DNA of 64,000 bases, taken from contig CM022298.1 of the NCBI GenBank assembly GCA_011799875.1, positions 290,784,366 through 290,848,365 on the forward strand. Reading direction: 5' to 3'. The position numbers and the translations under genes are program-made. Each line of letters opens with the position of its first letter. The stretch's first letter is position 1. Source of the DNA: Thinopyrum elongatum. Its lineage: Eukaryota; Streptophyta; Magnoliopsida; Poales; Poaceae. This document shows positions 21,655 to 33,220 of the stretch, piece by piece. The notes under the pieces are model-generated. The model saw nothing but the letters and a program-made list of their open reading frames with translations, was not told where the DNA came from and did not search any database.

Positions 21655-22296
21655 ATGGCGTCCCAAATCTCCATGATCGCCCGTGAGTACAAGGTTAGAA
21701 CCATCACCGGCGATGAGTTCGACGTCATCTACACCCGTTCTTCCGCAACGGTGAAAGGATGCCTTGCTCGCTTCAAACGCATGTTCGAAAAGTCAAATGG
21801 TGATGAGTGGGTCGCTGGGCTAGATGTTGAGTACACCACAGTCCTGGAAAAAGAGAAGAATCTAAAGGAGGAGGAGAAGAAGATGCCCGCCGTGATCCAG
21901 GTTTGCGTGCATAACTTGTGCTTGGTCTACCACATATGCCATGCCGACGTTAAGTGCGAGGATTTTAAGAACTTCCTCACGGACGACAGAGACAAATTCA
22001 TTATTGTAGACTTTCATGATGACGAGGAAGTCCTGGGTCGGATAGGCCTCGTCGTAGGCCAGCCCTTTGACCTCCAGAAGAATAGGCTGGTGTCCTCCCT
22101 TCAGCCTTCAATGCTGACCCTGGCAGGAGCCATGGTTGATCCTTCATATGGTAAGCTGACAAAACCTCACCACAAGTTTGATCTTGCATGGGAGTGGAAT
22201 GAAATAGATAAAGACCACATCCAGTATGCTGCAATGGATGCCTACCTTTGTTTCAATATCTATAAGGGTTGGATGAAGAGCCAGAGCCTAGTGTGA
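21655..22296 (+). CDS. WRN-type 3'-5' exonuclease domain protein, C-terminus cut
   Basis: 213 codons, single exon, starting MASQISMIAREYK. The ribonuclease-H-fold DEDD exonuclease motifs are present: Exo I at Asp57/Glu59 (GLDVEY), Exo II around Asp122-Asp123 (VDFHDDEEVL), Exo III at Tyr191/Asp195 (YAAMDAY, the DEDDy form). Such proteins remove nucleotides from DNA 3' ends, and plant members resemble the exonuclease part of Werner helicase without the helicase. The 21655 ATG is chosen over an upstream in-frame ATG at 21409 because conserved sequence starts there. The frame stops at TGA (22294-22296) but stays open for 25 more codons to TAA at 22372-22374, giving a Lys-Arg cluster and an acidic tail. 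The TGA is probably a late nonsense change. Gypsy element 1 has separated the gene from most of its upstream region. Confidence 0.8.
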   Translation: MASQISMIAREYKVRTITGDEFDVIYTRSSATVKGCLARFKRMFEKSNGDEWVAGLDVEYTTVLEKEKNLKEEEKKMPAVIQVCVHNLCLVYHICHADVKCEDFKNFLTDDRDKFIIVDFHDDEEVLGRIGLVVGQPFDLQKNRLVSSLQPSMLTLAGAMVDPSYGKLTKPHHKFDLAWEWNEIDKDHIQYAAMDAYLCFNIYKGWMKSQSLV

Positions 22297-22374
22297 GGTT
22301 CAAGCAAAGAAGTATCAGCGAAGAGGAAGAGGGACATGGACGAAGTCGAGGATATGGACGAGGAGTCCGAGTAA
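22297..22374 (+). pseudogene. Former C-terminal tail of the exonuclease ORF
   Basis: In frame with 21655-22296 after its TGA. It reads a Ser/Lys start, a KRKRD basic cluster like a nuclear localisation signal, then Asp/Glu-rich residues to TAA. A basic-then-acidic tail is plausible for a nuclear nuclease, so I infer it was once translated. Confidence 0.55.
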
Positions 22375-23443
22375 GGTGGCAGTGTCATTGCTCATGGTGG
22401 TTCTAATGTAGTGTCTATCGGATTAGTTGCTTAGTTTAATTTCAGGGTGCTTAGTTTTATTTCAGGGGTGTGTTGTGCTGAGCCCCCAGCAGAACTATGT
22501 TATGTTCTTTCTCATTACTTTAACTCTGTAGTACGTACATACTAGTATTTCTTACAGTTCATCTTGTAGTTGGTAGTACTACCACTCGTTTGTTCACATT
22601 ATATACGTACTAGTATGTATGAGTGACAACAAGTGATGACTATATATGATATGGCCAACATCATATAGCCAGCAGTTGGCTATACTATTAACCACGCTCT
22701 AAGCATGTCACATACGCAAAACACTTAAATGAGATAAGTAATTCTAAAAAAACTTAAATGAGAGAAGTTTACCCAAAACATGAAGGAGTTTAGTTGTCAA
22801 AGAATTAAATAGGTATGCTAATTTCTTTAATAGACTTTAGCACCCCATCTAAGCACGTACTAGATGTTTTAATAGTACTATGCATAATTTGGCGATGAGC
22901 GCTCTGTATATGTACCACCTTTTTTCTTTATTTTCATCTTGTTAGTTTTGCTCCATGGTGCAATCCATCGATACTACTACTGTACAAAAGTACATTTAAA
23001 AGGCGAGGGCGAGGCAGTCTCGCATGGTCAGTTTGACAGAGAGGCGAGGGCCTTTGTGATTTGATGGCTCATTACTGCTGGAAGGTGGGGCCTTGCGATT
23101 TGACTACTCGTATAATTGTTGTCGACGACCTGAGGAGGAGCAAAGAACCGTGCAGTATACTCTAGTTTTCCACTCGAGTACTAGTACGATGGAGGAGTGC
23201 GAAACACGATAGCCCAGTGCGATATGGAGATAAAAAATTATCTAATTTGCTTGCCATCGATCCCACGGCGCCGCTCATCATTAGCATTGTTCTATTCATG
23301 CCTCGCAGAGAACATGACACATGCGGTGAAACACCCGAAGCAAAAGAAGAAACACAGGAGCAAAAGAAGAAGGAAGATTAACCCCCCCCCCCCCCCCCCA
23401 AAAAAAGAAGGAAGACGCAGACACAAATCTGGGGCGCTGCTCT
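22375..23443. other. Downstream non-coding region of exonuclease gene
   Basis: Likely 3' UTR, then intergenic DNA. It holds a MITE-like fragment (22612-22700), the duplicated segment 22912-23118 and an 18-base C run (23382-23399). No gene seen. Confidence 0.5.
22912..23118 (+). repeat. Duplicated segment, copy 2 (partner 12909-13165)
   Basis: Same ordered blocks as copy 1 (ATGTACCACC, TTTGCTCCATGG, ACATTTAAAAGGCGAGG, GACAGAGAGGCGAGG, TGTGATTTGATGGCTC), with small indels. Confidence 0.65.
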
Positions 23444-24165
23444 CTACTTCATGAAGGGTTCCTGGCCGCGGAGTCCTAAGTGCTTCTTCATCGCCTCCAC
23501 GACCTTCATCTCCTCGCGCCTCTCCTCTGCCATCTTCTTCATTCTGTCCATGACGCGGGATTTCTCGTGGCGAGCGTGCATCATCTCTTCCACGGCTGCA
23601 TTACGTTGCTTGACAGCAGCTGGGTGCTCAATGCTAAGCTTCGCCAAGTCCTCCTTCTGTTCCATGCCGAGGGCTTTCAGCATCTTCACTGAGGAACTGC
23701 TCTTCTCATGCGGGTTCTTCTAGCCAGCGCTCTTCTCCTTCAGCAGGTCGAGCTCCTAGCGAAGCTTTGCCTTGTCCTCCTGAAGTTGCAGGATTTCGCC
23801 TGTCGCCTTCTTACCCGAGGCAAGGCTCTCCTTCAGCAGCTTCACCAAGCCGGCGTTCAACTCCTGCTTATTGAGCTGAGCGAGCATGTCATTGAGGCTC
23901 TCCTTCAGCAGCTCCACCAAGCCATCGGTAAACTTCTTCTACTTATTTAGCTGAGCGGGCATGTCGTCGAGGGATAACGACTCCAGCACCGCTAGCTCGG
24001 CATGTTTGCCTCCACGGCTAGTGCGCTCCTGGGAGCCCTCGCCTACCCGTGAGAGATCTTTCGAGCCTCCCGCGAGGCGGCGAGCCCTCTCTTTTTTTTC
24101 TGCGGCCTTGGTCGCTGCTCCCTTCTTACTAGTAGTTCTCAACCTAGAGCTCTGCACACTGTCCA
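23444..24165 (-). pseudogene. Coiled-coil protein with three in-frame TAG stops
   Basis: A single minus-strand frame runs from MDSVQSSRLRTTSKKGAATK (24165) to ...HLGLRGQEPFMK and a true stop at 23444. TAG codons interrupt it at 23939-23941, 23756-23758 and 23720-23722, without any frameshift. The protein would be about 240 residues: a basic N-terminus, two related repeats around GLVxLLKESL (23850-23940 region), and a charged helical C-terminus rich in Met, Lys and Glu. I do not recognise the family. The preserved frame argues for a gene recently lost by point mutation; each TAG is one transition from a Gln codon. Confidence 0.6.
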
Positions 24166-24905
24166 TGGCAAGGAAGGATGAACAAGAAAGACTTATGAGG
24201 AGGAAGGTAGAGTAATTTTTAGCTAGGTAGTTCCCCTTTTTATAACCTAGTAGCACTAGTACTAAAACCTGCATAGTGGGAACACGTTCAGGTTTGATAG
24301 GTGTGAACATGTTTGCACTTAATTATAGCATGGTATTAGTACTACTACTTTGGAATGTGATGGGAACAAGCTAAAGATTTATTGATGGTTTTGGTTTTGA
24401 AGCCCGAAACGGCTCCCGATGAGTTTCCTTGAACACAAATTTCAAGTACTGCTCAAATGCGGTCGCACATGTCGGTGATGTACCTGGTCGTACATGTCAG
24501 ACCAAGCCGATGTGTGTCCCTTTGGTGAGACGCGGGTCCAACTGACTGTCTGTTGGTGCGACCGACCGTCAAGTATTACGCGATGGAGACTTGTGGTTGT
24601 GGCTTCGGGTGATTGTCATGAACAAGCATTCAAAAACTCATGATAAATAAACTGCCATCTTTTTCCAAACGACCAAGTATTTTCACAGAAATACAATACA
24701 TAGAGATGGAGTGATTGTCACAGTTGCAAACCACCATGGCACCGCAAGTTCACTCTAGCAGCAACTGAGTAGGTCACTGCATTGCTGGCGGGAAAGGAGG
24801 GCTGCTCACCTCGCCTACGATGCATGCCCAGCGCCGCCGCCGCAGCTGGCTCCGCGATTTGGCTTCTCCTACCACCCATTTGAACAGTTGCACTGGCTGC
24901 TCATC

Positions 24906-25301
24906 CTATCCTGCAGGCATGCACTTTCTTTCCTCCAAAGTCGACTCCGTGAATATGATCTCTGCCATTAGCCCCAGCTCAAAATCAACGCGATGCTGCC
25001 AGATGCTGACATCCCTCAGCATCTCTCCCCTCAGATCGACTTGCACCTCCGCCTTGTGCTTCGCCAGGCGTAGCTCCTTTGAACTTGTCTCCAATCGATG
25101 CGACGCTTCCTCGATCCAATTTGCCCTTTCCGCCCACCACCTACAACATAGCCCTAGCATGTCCTCCGGCGCCACCGATCTGTGATTCCAGAGCAATGGA
25201 TCCCCTCTCAAACACATGTTGGTTTTGCTCAAAGGCGGCAGTGCTGCAGGCCGCAGCGAGAGGGCAACCCGCGGGCTTCTGGGATCTAAGGGATTATCCA
25301 T
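24906..25301 (-). CDS. Hypothetical 131-aa protein
   Basis: Starts at CCATGG (good plant start context) with MDNPLDPRSPRVALS and ends ...STLEERKCMPAG. It has a Pro-rich N-terminus, then an amphipathic helical part (residues about 55-125, WAERANWIEEASHRLE). No signal peptide, membrane segment or known motif. The frame stays open for a further 40 or so codons beyond the TAG, so this may be another nonsense-truncated gene. It lies 740 bp upstream of the coiled-coil pseudogene on the same strand. Confidence 0.4.
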   Translation of the reverse strand: MDNPLDPRSPRVALSLRPAALPPLSKTNMCLRGDPLLWNHRSVAPEDMLGLCCRWWAERANWIEEASHRLETSSKELRLAKHKAEVQVDLRGEMLRDVSIWQHRVDFELGLMAEIIFTESTLEERKCMPAG

Positions 25302-25444
25302 GGCAGGATCCAGTGGGCGAGGCGGGGAGGCGAGCGTAGGCGCTGGGAGAGCCCTACGAGGCTAAGATAAAGATAGTACTACTCCACTCCATCCATATTT
25401 AAATACAAAGGCCACCAAGAATAACCCAGGCAAAAATTGATCAT

Positions 25445-25673
25445 GTTGCCTACGTCCTGGTTTATTGACCCCCTTTGTATTTTGTGCCAAATTTTGACAA
25501 AAAATTTAACTAAGAAAATGTTAATGCATGTCACCAAAAATTATATCATTGGATTCACATTTTAACATATTTTTCGATGATATTACTTTTTATGACATGC
25601 ATTAATATTGTGTTACTTAAATTATGGTAAAAAATTGGCACAAAATATGAAGGAGACCAATCGACGTAGCAAC
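25445..25673. mobile_element. MITE-like inverted repeat
   Basis: Left arm from 25445 (GTTGCCTACGTCCTGGT...TTTGTGCCAAATTTT) and right arm ending at 25673 are inverted copies with mismatches. The centre shares GCATGTCACCAAAAATTATA with the 7804-7985 element, so both belong to one family. Exact ends and target duplication uncertain. Confidence 0.6.
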
Positions 25674-28439
25674 CCATGATTTAACTACTGACATGAACAC
25701 AATGGAGTAGTAGTGTCATTCTCAACTACTTCCTCCCTCACGTCTACTCAATTTGCATGCGCTGTATTAATTGACCATCCATTAAGTGAACGACTTTACA
25801 CGCGTCAAATTATCACATGGGGTGGATCTTCGTACAAAAATGCGTTCCACCATGTACCCGCGTGTGCGTGAGAGGGAATGAGTGCGTGCGTGCACATCTT
25901 CACTTCGTGCACGTACTCCGCCAGTGTGCATGAGAGAGGACAAGTACATTCTTCTGGAACCAGCAGCACGTCATTGTGATCAATCCACACAAGAAGGTCG
26001 CGACAACATCTCCACATGTGCCACATGGCTCCATGGATGCCCCCACATCATTTTAATCATAATATATTAACTGAAAAAGGGAGAGACACTATGTAGTGTG
26101 CCATTGGAATTCTAATTTACGTGTTTTGCACATACTGGAAGTACTAGTAAGGTACACGTGCATTGCACGCATGAGATTTTACAACCAAATTATGAATAAA
26201 TACCACACTATAGCATGTAAGCTTTGAGTCATATATGCATGATGTAGATGTTCGTTTAATTCTTATAGTTCATCTCATTCAAAATCAATTAATTTTATAA
26301 AAAAGTTAATCTATTTTAAGATTCATGGAATTGTGCATTGTAAAGCATAAAGTAAAAACAAATAATGGCAATTCATTTAGAAAAAAAGTTTGGGCAATTA
26401 TGATACGGAAAATTCTAGAACAAAGGACAAGTGCTTGTGTTTTGAGGTTTGTGCATTATGCTTAAGTTGAACATGGAGTCTTCTAGATTGTACATGTGGC
26501 AGAATCTGGTGGAATGTAGTTGATATCCAACGGCCAGTAGTGCTCGGATTTGCCATGTCTGCACCATCGGATTGGCTTCATCCAACGACCATCTTTCAAA
26601 GTTATTTGCACACCATCTAAAGCGTTTCTACACGCACATTTTTTGTACAAATGTGCTCCACCATGCACCAGCGCATTTGTAGGGAACGAGTCCATGTGTG
26701 CACCTCTTCTCTTTCGTACATGTAGTCCGTGTGTTAGAGATACTGAGATATGGTGAGGGAATACGTGTCAATGCAATTTGTGAGAAAGAGAGTCCTATAT
26801 ACATACATGTATGTGCTTGGGGCCGGGGTGATATACGAGAAGGGAGGGGATGGGTCGACTGTTCGAGATATAGATAGAGACAGATAGAGGGAAGAGCTCT
26901 GTGAGCATACAAGCACTGGGATATGGGGGGTGCTGGAAGATGGTGCGAGGGGCCAAGTGGAGGGAGACTGGGAAGGATTGTACAAGTGCAAGATCGATAT
27001 TTAAAGAGAGGGGGCGAGTACGTGTGTGGTTGCGCATAGTGGAGGAGCCATGAAAATTAAATGAGCTAGGGGGCCAAGCATTGCTAATCATTGACGGGGG
27101 CCAATTCATCAGCTTAAACCATTTTACGAGCAATTGATCTACTGATCACATTCATATTAGCCTAAATATAGTGATGTTAGGGGGGCCAGGGCCCTTGTTG
27201 CCCCTTGTCTTCGCCACTGTGCGCGCATCTGAGAGATGAAGCGGAAGGCATGGATGATGAGAGGGAGACGATGGATAGATAATGTGTGTGTATTAGATAT
27301 GTACTCCTATATAGAGAGGTAGATTGATCGATGTGTACGTGGGAAAGAGGGTGACACCTGACTAGAGATATAGATCGATCGGTTTGTGTGGAAAACTGGG
27401 AAAGACCTAGCTATATATATACACACATAGAGGAACATCGATCGTTGTGCATGCATGTGAGAGATAAAGAATGCCCGAAGTGATGAAGAGGGGGAGGTGT
27501 GTGTATGTGTGTGTGTGTGCATGAATGGGAGACCGACCTGAAGAAAAAGATTGCGTGTGTGCGATGGATAATGCCGAGTGGTAGTGTGTGTATGTGCATG
27601 CACGAGAGAAAGTTAGTGGTACAACTATAAAGAGAAGACGACTGTGTGGGTGTAAAAGACTTGGTGAGGTCATAATCAATGTAAAGTTGAATTCAAATAT
27701 TTGAATAAGAGATCATGATGTTTGAAACCCATGCATGCATGAATATAATTGAGATATGCGTGGTGTGGTTTTGAAACGAGCATGCTATACTGTATACACA
27801 TTGAATAAGGTCAAACTTATTTGAATTTGAGATACCGATGGTAGACATCATTTGGCCACATTGCATCCATGCATGGACACACTATTCAAATTGGAGATGA
27901 TGGGTGGCTTTCGCAGCTCATATCTAAATGGTGTGTGTGTGTGTGTGTGTGTTGTGTGTGTGTGTCTGTGTGTGTGTGTGTGTTGTGCGTGTTAAACACA
28001 TTGTACATAGTATCATACATGGTTTAGATTCGGAACATCTAGCTAGAGCATACATGTACTATGATTTGAATTCAACATAAAATGGATACATATATTTGAA
28101 TTCGAGATCGTATGTACATGTAGTTCATATTTATATGGGGATTTACTACTCCTATATTCATGTCATGTGTTGTGAAGATAATATTTAGATGGTTGTATAA
28201 CTAACCCGAGTACAATCCTATTCAAACAGGGAAAATGTACTCAAATTTAGTCCATACGCTAGACAGTACGAATTGTTTTTTATTATTAAGGGAAGTGCAA
28301 ATTGATTTCGTACTATACATGTTAAGCTTGTTCTCCCAATTTTTTTAGTTTTGTTGTTGTTGTTGTTTTTGAATGGCATTTGTGGTAATATAGTAAAATG
28401 GGACATGGCTCTCTGTAGTGGGGTGTGAATTGTCTTTTG
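25674..28439. other. Non-coding, repeat-rich, GT- and GA-biased DNA
   Basis: No gene seen. Similar phrases recur at 25830-25920 and 26640-26730 (TACAAA(A)ATGTGCTCCACCATG; TGCACATCTTC). GAGAGA/GTGTGT-rich units with ATCGATCG occur at 27240-27480. ORFs here come from simple sequence. A GGGGGGCCAGGGCCC phrase (27180) with TTCGCCACTG is common in grass repeats. Confidence 0.4.
27931..27990 (+). repeat. (GT)n microsatellite
   Basis: About 55 bp of near-perfect GT repeats interrupted at TTG and TCTG, so three or four slipped blocks. Confidence 0.9.
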
Positions 28440-28483
28440 TTTTTTTTGTACAGCTTAAGCTTCTTCTCCCGAAATTTCAAGCC

Positions 28484-28660
28484 GCGCCTTGTTATGCCAA
28501 AATTTCAAGCTAGCATCTCTGTCTATTGTGCTGCGAAACACCCGTCTCTTCAACCCGTGCCTTGTTATCCCGAAATTTTAAGATATCTCTTTGTCTTGTT
28601 GTGCTCTGAAAACTCCCTCCATCTCAACCCGCGCCTTGCTATCCTAAAATTACAACGCGC
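28484..28660 (+). repeat. Tandem repeat, 73-74 bp unit, over two copies
   Basis: Units start GCGCCTTGTTAT at 28484, GTGCCTTGTTAT at 28557 and GCGCCTTGCTAT at 28631, and include AAATTT(C/T)AAG and TTGTGCT. They lie 250 bp before the predicted start codon, in the probable promoter or leader. Confidence 0.8.
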
Positions 28661-29289
28661 GCAAAAACTCCCATCTCCTGCGAAATCCCGACACGCGAAA
28701 TTCCCGTGATGCCCCTGAACCGAAAGAACCGCCTAGTTCAAATTGTTGGGCTACTTTCGGAACTTACCCCATATTTTGGACAAGCGCGTCCCTAAGCCAT
28801 GGTTCCCCCCTCCCATCCCCTCCACCCCCCCATTCGTACACCGAGGCCGCAAAAACCCGCGAAGCCCCACACCCTCCTTCATCCGCCACCCAGCCAGAGC
28901 CTCTTCCCCGATGACATCGTCCACCGCAACAGCTCGATGTCCCTCATCCACTGCACCGGATGAGGATCCGTCGTTGATCTCATTGTCCTGTCGGTTTAGC
29001 CATCCTGTCCTCCCTACGTTCGCATCGTCTATCGCACCACCTCCATTGCCACAGCGCCTTCTTCACTTGCACCACCGGAAGAGCAGCACCATCACCGATT
29101 CCTCGGATGAAGCTGAGGCATAATCGGTGCCACCAAAGATGTTCTACACTAATCGCTGCATTTTCTTCTTGATTCAATCTCACAGTGCTGCCGGCGCTCG
29201 GTCCCGAGCCGCCATGGCGCGGCTCCATCTACGGCGGCATCGCCGGCCACTTCCTCCACGGCGTCGCTCCCTCGACGGCGACGTCCACA

Positions 29290-29620
29290 TCGGTAGGAGC
29301 TGCTGCTGCTCCGGCTCTTGCTGGCCCTGCTGCTGCTTCGGCTCTTGCTCGCGCTGCTGCTTTGCTCTTGCTCTCGGTCGCCTGCCTGGTCTACTCATGC
29401 TCTTGCTTGCGCGGCTGCGCTTGCTCTTGCTCTTGCTTGCGCTACTGCTCTACTCTTGCTCGTGCTGCTGCTGCATGAGCAGCAGCTCTCGCTCGAGCTC
29501 GAGCTCCTGTTGCTGCTACCCGAGATGCTGCTACACGACCAGTTGCCCCGGCTCTCGCACGCGTTGCTGCTCTTGGCGCTGCTGCTGCAGGACCAGCTGC
29601 CCCGGCTGCTCTCTGGTAGT
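29290..29620 (+). repeat. GCT-rich low-complexity coding-like stretch
   Basis: Built from GCTGCTGCT and GCTCTTGCT words. In one frame it reads as Ala-rich (APALAGPAAASALARAAA), in the others as Leu-, Ser- or Cys-rich. The Ala frame follows a plausible acceptor (CTCACAG at 29180-29186), so it was probably an exon that has since collected indels and a stop. Confidence 0.6.
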
Positions 29621-30389
29621 ACGTTCCCTACTGTAGCAGCCACCAATTTAGATCACTGCTACTCTGCCACTAGTGCTCGAGCGGCCAAAACTATTAGTGC
29701 ACTGCTTTTCTACTACTAGTGCGTTCAGTTTCGATAGTAAAATTCAGTTTCGACATTTAAATTCAGTTTCAACAGTTAAGTTCATATATGAGCGGCTGAT
29801 GTATTTTACATCTAGCACTTTTTGGTTATGTATTTTACATCATCTATTGGAGATGCTATTAGAATTCCACTCAGGCTAACATTGTCTCTCTTGTCCTGCT
29901 TCAGCCTTGCCGTCGTACAACTCACTGGAGCTGCTCCAACGACGAAACCCTCCATCACAGCGTAGCAGTATCCTCGGCTCCATCTCCAGACGCCTAAGAT
30001 CTTCTTCCCCTCCTCCGACAGCCACATCAGCCGCAACATCCTCAGCGACCAACCCAATGATGCTGAGATCGACATGGCTTCGCCAAAGAGGTTGCACACT
30101 TGTTGCATCGCTTTTTTACTCTACATGTTATATATATTGTCCACTGAGCATGCGTAGTAATGTGAAATACGATTAGTTTCTCCTACTATACGACAAGCAG
30201 TGAGGTACCATGCAACTTAGCTATCCGTGATGGACTCTCTCGAAAGCCATGATTATTTATTTCTGCATGTTTGAGCTGTGCATGTGTAGATGGGCCTGGG
30301 AGTTGAGCTAGTAGGGCAGTGGCCTGGGTCCAAAGTAGTAGAAGTAGCACAAAAACATTTTTGGAGTGTAGGCTTTTGCCTATTCAAGC

Positions 30390-30845
30390 CTGCCTACTAG
30401 AATCGTCAGTTCTTGAAAGGAAAACTAAAGGAAAAACATAGGAATTGGAAAGTAGTTTCCTATGGTACTACTATTCATGCATTTGGTTCAAAGGAATGGA
30501 GCAAAAGAAACCTGTAGGATTTGTTTCTTTAGTGTCTCCTTCAACAAAAACTATAGGAATTTTAATATCCACTTGGCCTCCTTTTCAAATTCCTATTCAT
30601 GAAGCACAAGACTAAGAGATAGTAGCATAATAGCATTATAACTGTACATTTTCTTGTGGTTTGACTTAATTTGACCATGCTTCTTTGCATTCTTGTGATC
30701 TTCCAATTCTTGTGAACCAAACACCCAGATTGACAACAATCTTGTGTTTTTAAATTCTCTATTTGGCACGTGCATTCCTATTCTATTCCTGTGTATTTCC
30801 TACCCCTGCATTGTTAGAATCCTCCAATTCAAACAAGCCCTTACA
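30390..30845. mobile_element. MITE-like insertion in an intron
   Basis: Words such as CATAGGAATT, GGTTCAAAGGAATGGAG and, at the right end, CCAATTCAAACAAGCCCTTA are typical of grass MITEs with GGGCTTGTTTGAATT termini. The left terminus is not clear. It lies between the two related exons at 29905 and 30864. Confidence 0.4.
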
Positions 30846-31699
30846 GAATTACTTCTGTTACAGATATGTGTCAAAGAAAACCTTGTGTGGTTTGTCCCGC
30901 TCCTGCTACGCTGTCGTCCACCCTAGCCCAGCTGCTCCAACGATGGAAGGGTTCACCACAGCAGGGATCCGCCCTGTCGACTGTCTTTCGCCACCTCAGA
31001 TCTTCTTCCCCACCGCCGGTAGCCACGACAACTGCATTACCATCATCAACTGAGCAGATGACCTTGAGGGCTACACGGGTCCACAAGAGAGGTCGCACTC
31101 TTTCGTGTCTGCTTACGTTATGCATCGCTTAATATTACATGCTAATTTGTCATCATGTTCACCGATTACACTCCAAGTCAGGTCCAAACTAATGCTCAAA
31201 CTTGAGTTTTTAAATGGTTGTGGGGTACATATTGGGGCAACAATCAATAGTATCTATCTACTATCTAGTTAATCTCGGGTGTCTACTATGAGTTTCATGT
31301 TGGGTGGGAAACAAACATTAAAGGAGCCATTATCTATATTTTTTAACTGAAGCTATTATCTGCCTACTATCATTGGTTTTGGGTCTATCCACAGGTTGCT
31401 ACCATCACTCTGGATTTCTACATGCACTCCTTACACAATCTCACTATGTTTTGTTCCTATGCATGTCAGTTATTGTACACAATGGTACTGAACATGTAGA
31501 GAAAAAGAGACGAGCCTTCTATGGCAATAAAATTTCATGCAGACGTCGCTCCATGGTGAGCACAAAAGCAACCCCTCCCCCCATTCCAGACTGTAATCAA
31601 GAGTAAGATAACTGTTTAGAGGGGGATTCAGAGGGAGCAGACCACTCCTATTTACCCCCTGAGGGTCTTTTGCTCTAACTTGGCATGCTGATGTTGGTC

Positions 31700-33220
31700 A
31701 TATCATGCATATGGCGCCTAGCATTGCTTACTTTATACATCAAATATGTCATCTGCTTAGTTTAGACATGCTTTGTGTGAATGCCATCAGTTTAGTTTCT
31801 ATATCATATATGTGAATTATGTAATGCCATCTTGTTTAGCCTGGCATCATATATGTGAATTTTGCAATGTCATCCTGGTTAGCCAGTCATCTTATATGTG
31901 AATTATATCATGCCATCCTTTTTTATTACGTATTAAATTTGTCAACAATGTTAGTACATTAAATTACTCTTCCTGTGCATCAGCCATTCGACACGGTCAT
32001 GAAAAAATCTGGAGTGAAAACAAGGTCTTCAGAGGAGACAATGCTATCTGACGAAGCACATGTCTTGCTGGTTACGGATAGCTCCTCAGAGGAGGATTCA
32101 GAGACAGATGACCAGTACTACCCCCCCCCCCCCCCGAGGTGCATGCTCTAACTTGGTAGGGTTATATTGCTCATATCGTGCATATGGTGTCTTGCATTGC
32201 TATGTCATTTGCTTAGTTTAGACATGCTTTGTGTGAATGCCACCTGTTTAGTGTCTAATTACCATATATGTGAATTATGCAATGCCATCTTGTTGCAAGC
32301 CATTATATATGTTAATTATGCAATGCTATCTTGTTGCAAGGCATTATATATGTGAATTATGCAATGCCATGTTGTTTAGCCAAGCATCATATATGTGAAT
32401 TATATCATGCCATCCTTTTTTGTATTATGTATACCATTTGTTGACAATGTTTCTATATTCAACTACTCTTCCTATGCATCAGCCATTTGAATCGGTGATG
32501 GAAAAAATCTGGAGTAAAAACAAGGTCTTCAAGGAAGACAATGATACCTGCTGAAGCAGATATCTTGTTGGTTACAGATAACTCCTCAGAGGAGGATTCA
32601 GAGATAGATGACCAGTCCTATTTCCCCCCTGAGGTGTATGCTCAAACTTGGCAGGGTTATATTACTCATATCATGCATATGTTGTCTTGCAATGCTTAGT
32701 TTTTACATCATACACACAATATGAATGCCATCTTCTTAGTTTTGACATCATATATGTGATTGCCTTCTGCTTACTTGCTTAGTATATAAATCATATATTT
32801 GAATTATATCATGCCATGATGTTTACATAGACAACATTTATCTGAATTATGGCATGCCAACCCATTTTCTGAAGACATAATATAGTTATATCATCTCATC
32901 CTGTTTACATAGTCATCATATTTTGAATTATGTCATTCTATCCATGAATTATATCATGCCATCATGTTTCCATCGATGGCATGCATGTGAATTATGGCAT
33001 GCCAACCACTTTAATAGACACATCGTATAGTTATATCATATCATCCGGTTTACATAGTCATCATATTTTGAATTATGTCATTCTATCCTGTTTAGTTAGC
33101 CATCATATATGTGAAATTGTGTCATCCTATCCTGTTTAGTTAGCCATCATATATGTGAAATTGTGTCATGATATCCTGTTTGGTTAGACAACATAAATGT
33201 GAATTATTTCATGTCCTGTT
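31700..33220 (+). repeat. Intronic AT-rich tandem repeats
   Basis: CATATATGTGAATTATG(C/T)AATGCCATC-type units of about 40-50 bp recur through three successive introns. The exon-plus-intron block starting at 31981 recurs at 32480 (499 bp later), so whole exon-intron units have been duplicated. Confidence 0.7.

Noticed and set aside
27307..27679. Overlapping His/Thr/Ser-rich ORFs
   Set aside because: Simple GT/GA-rich sequence; no conserved start, composition or homology.
29127..29636. 170-codon Cys/Ser/Leu-rich ORF
   Set aside because: Wrong frame of a GCT-rich low-complexity stretch; the Ala-rich frame with an upstream acceptor is the better coding candidate.
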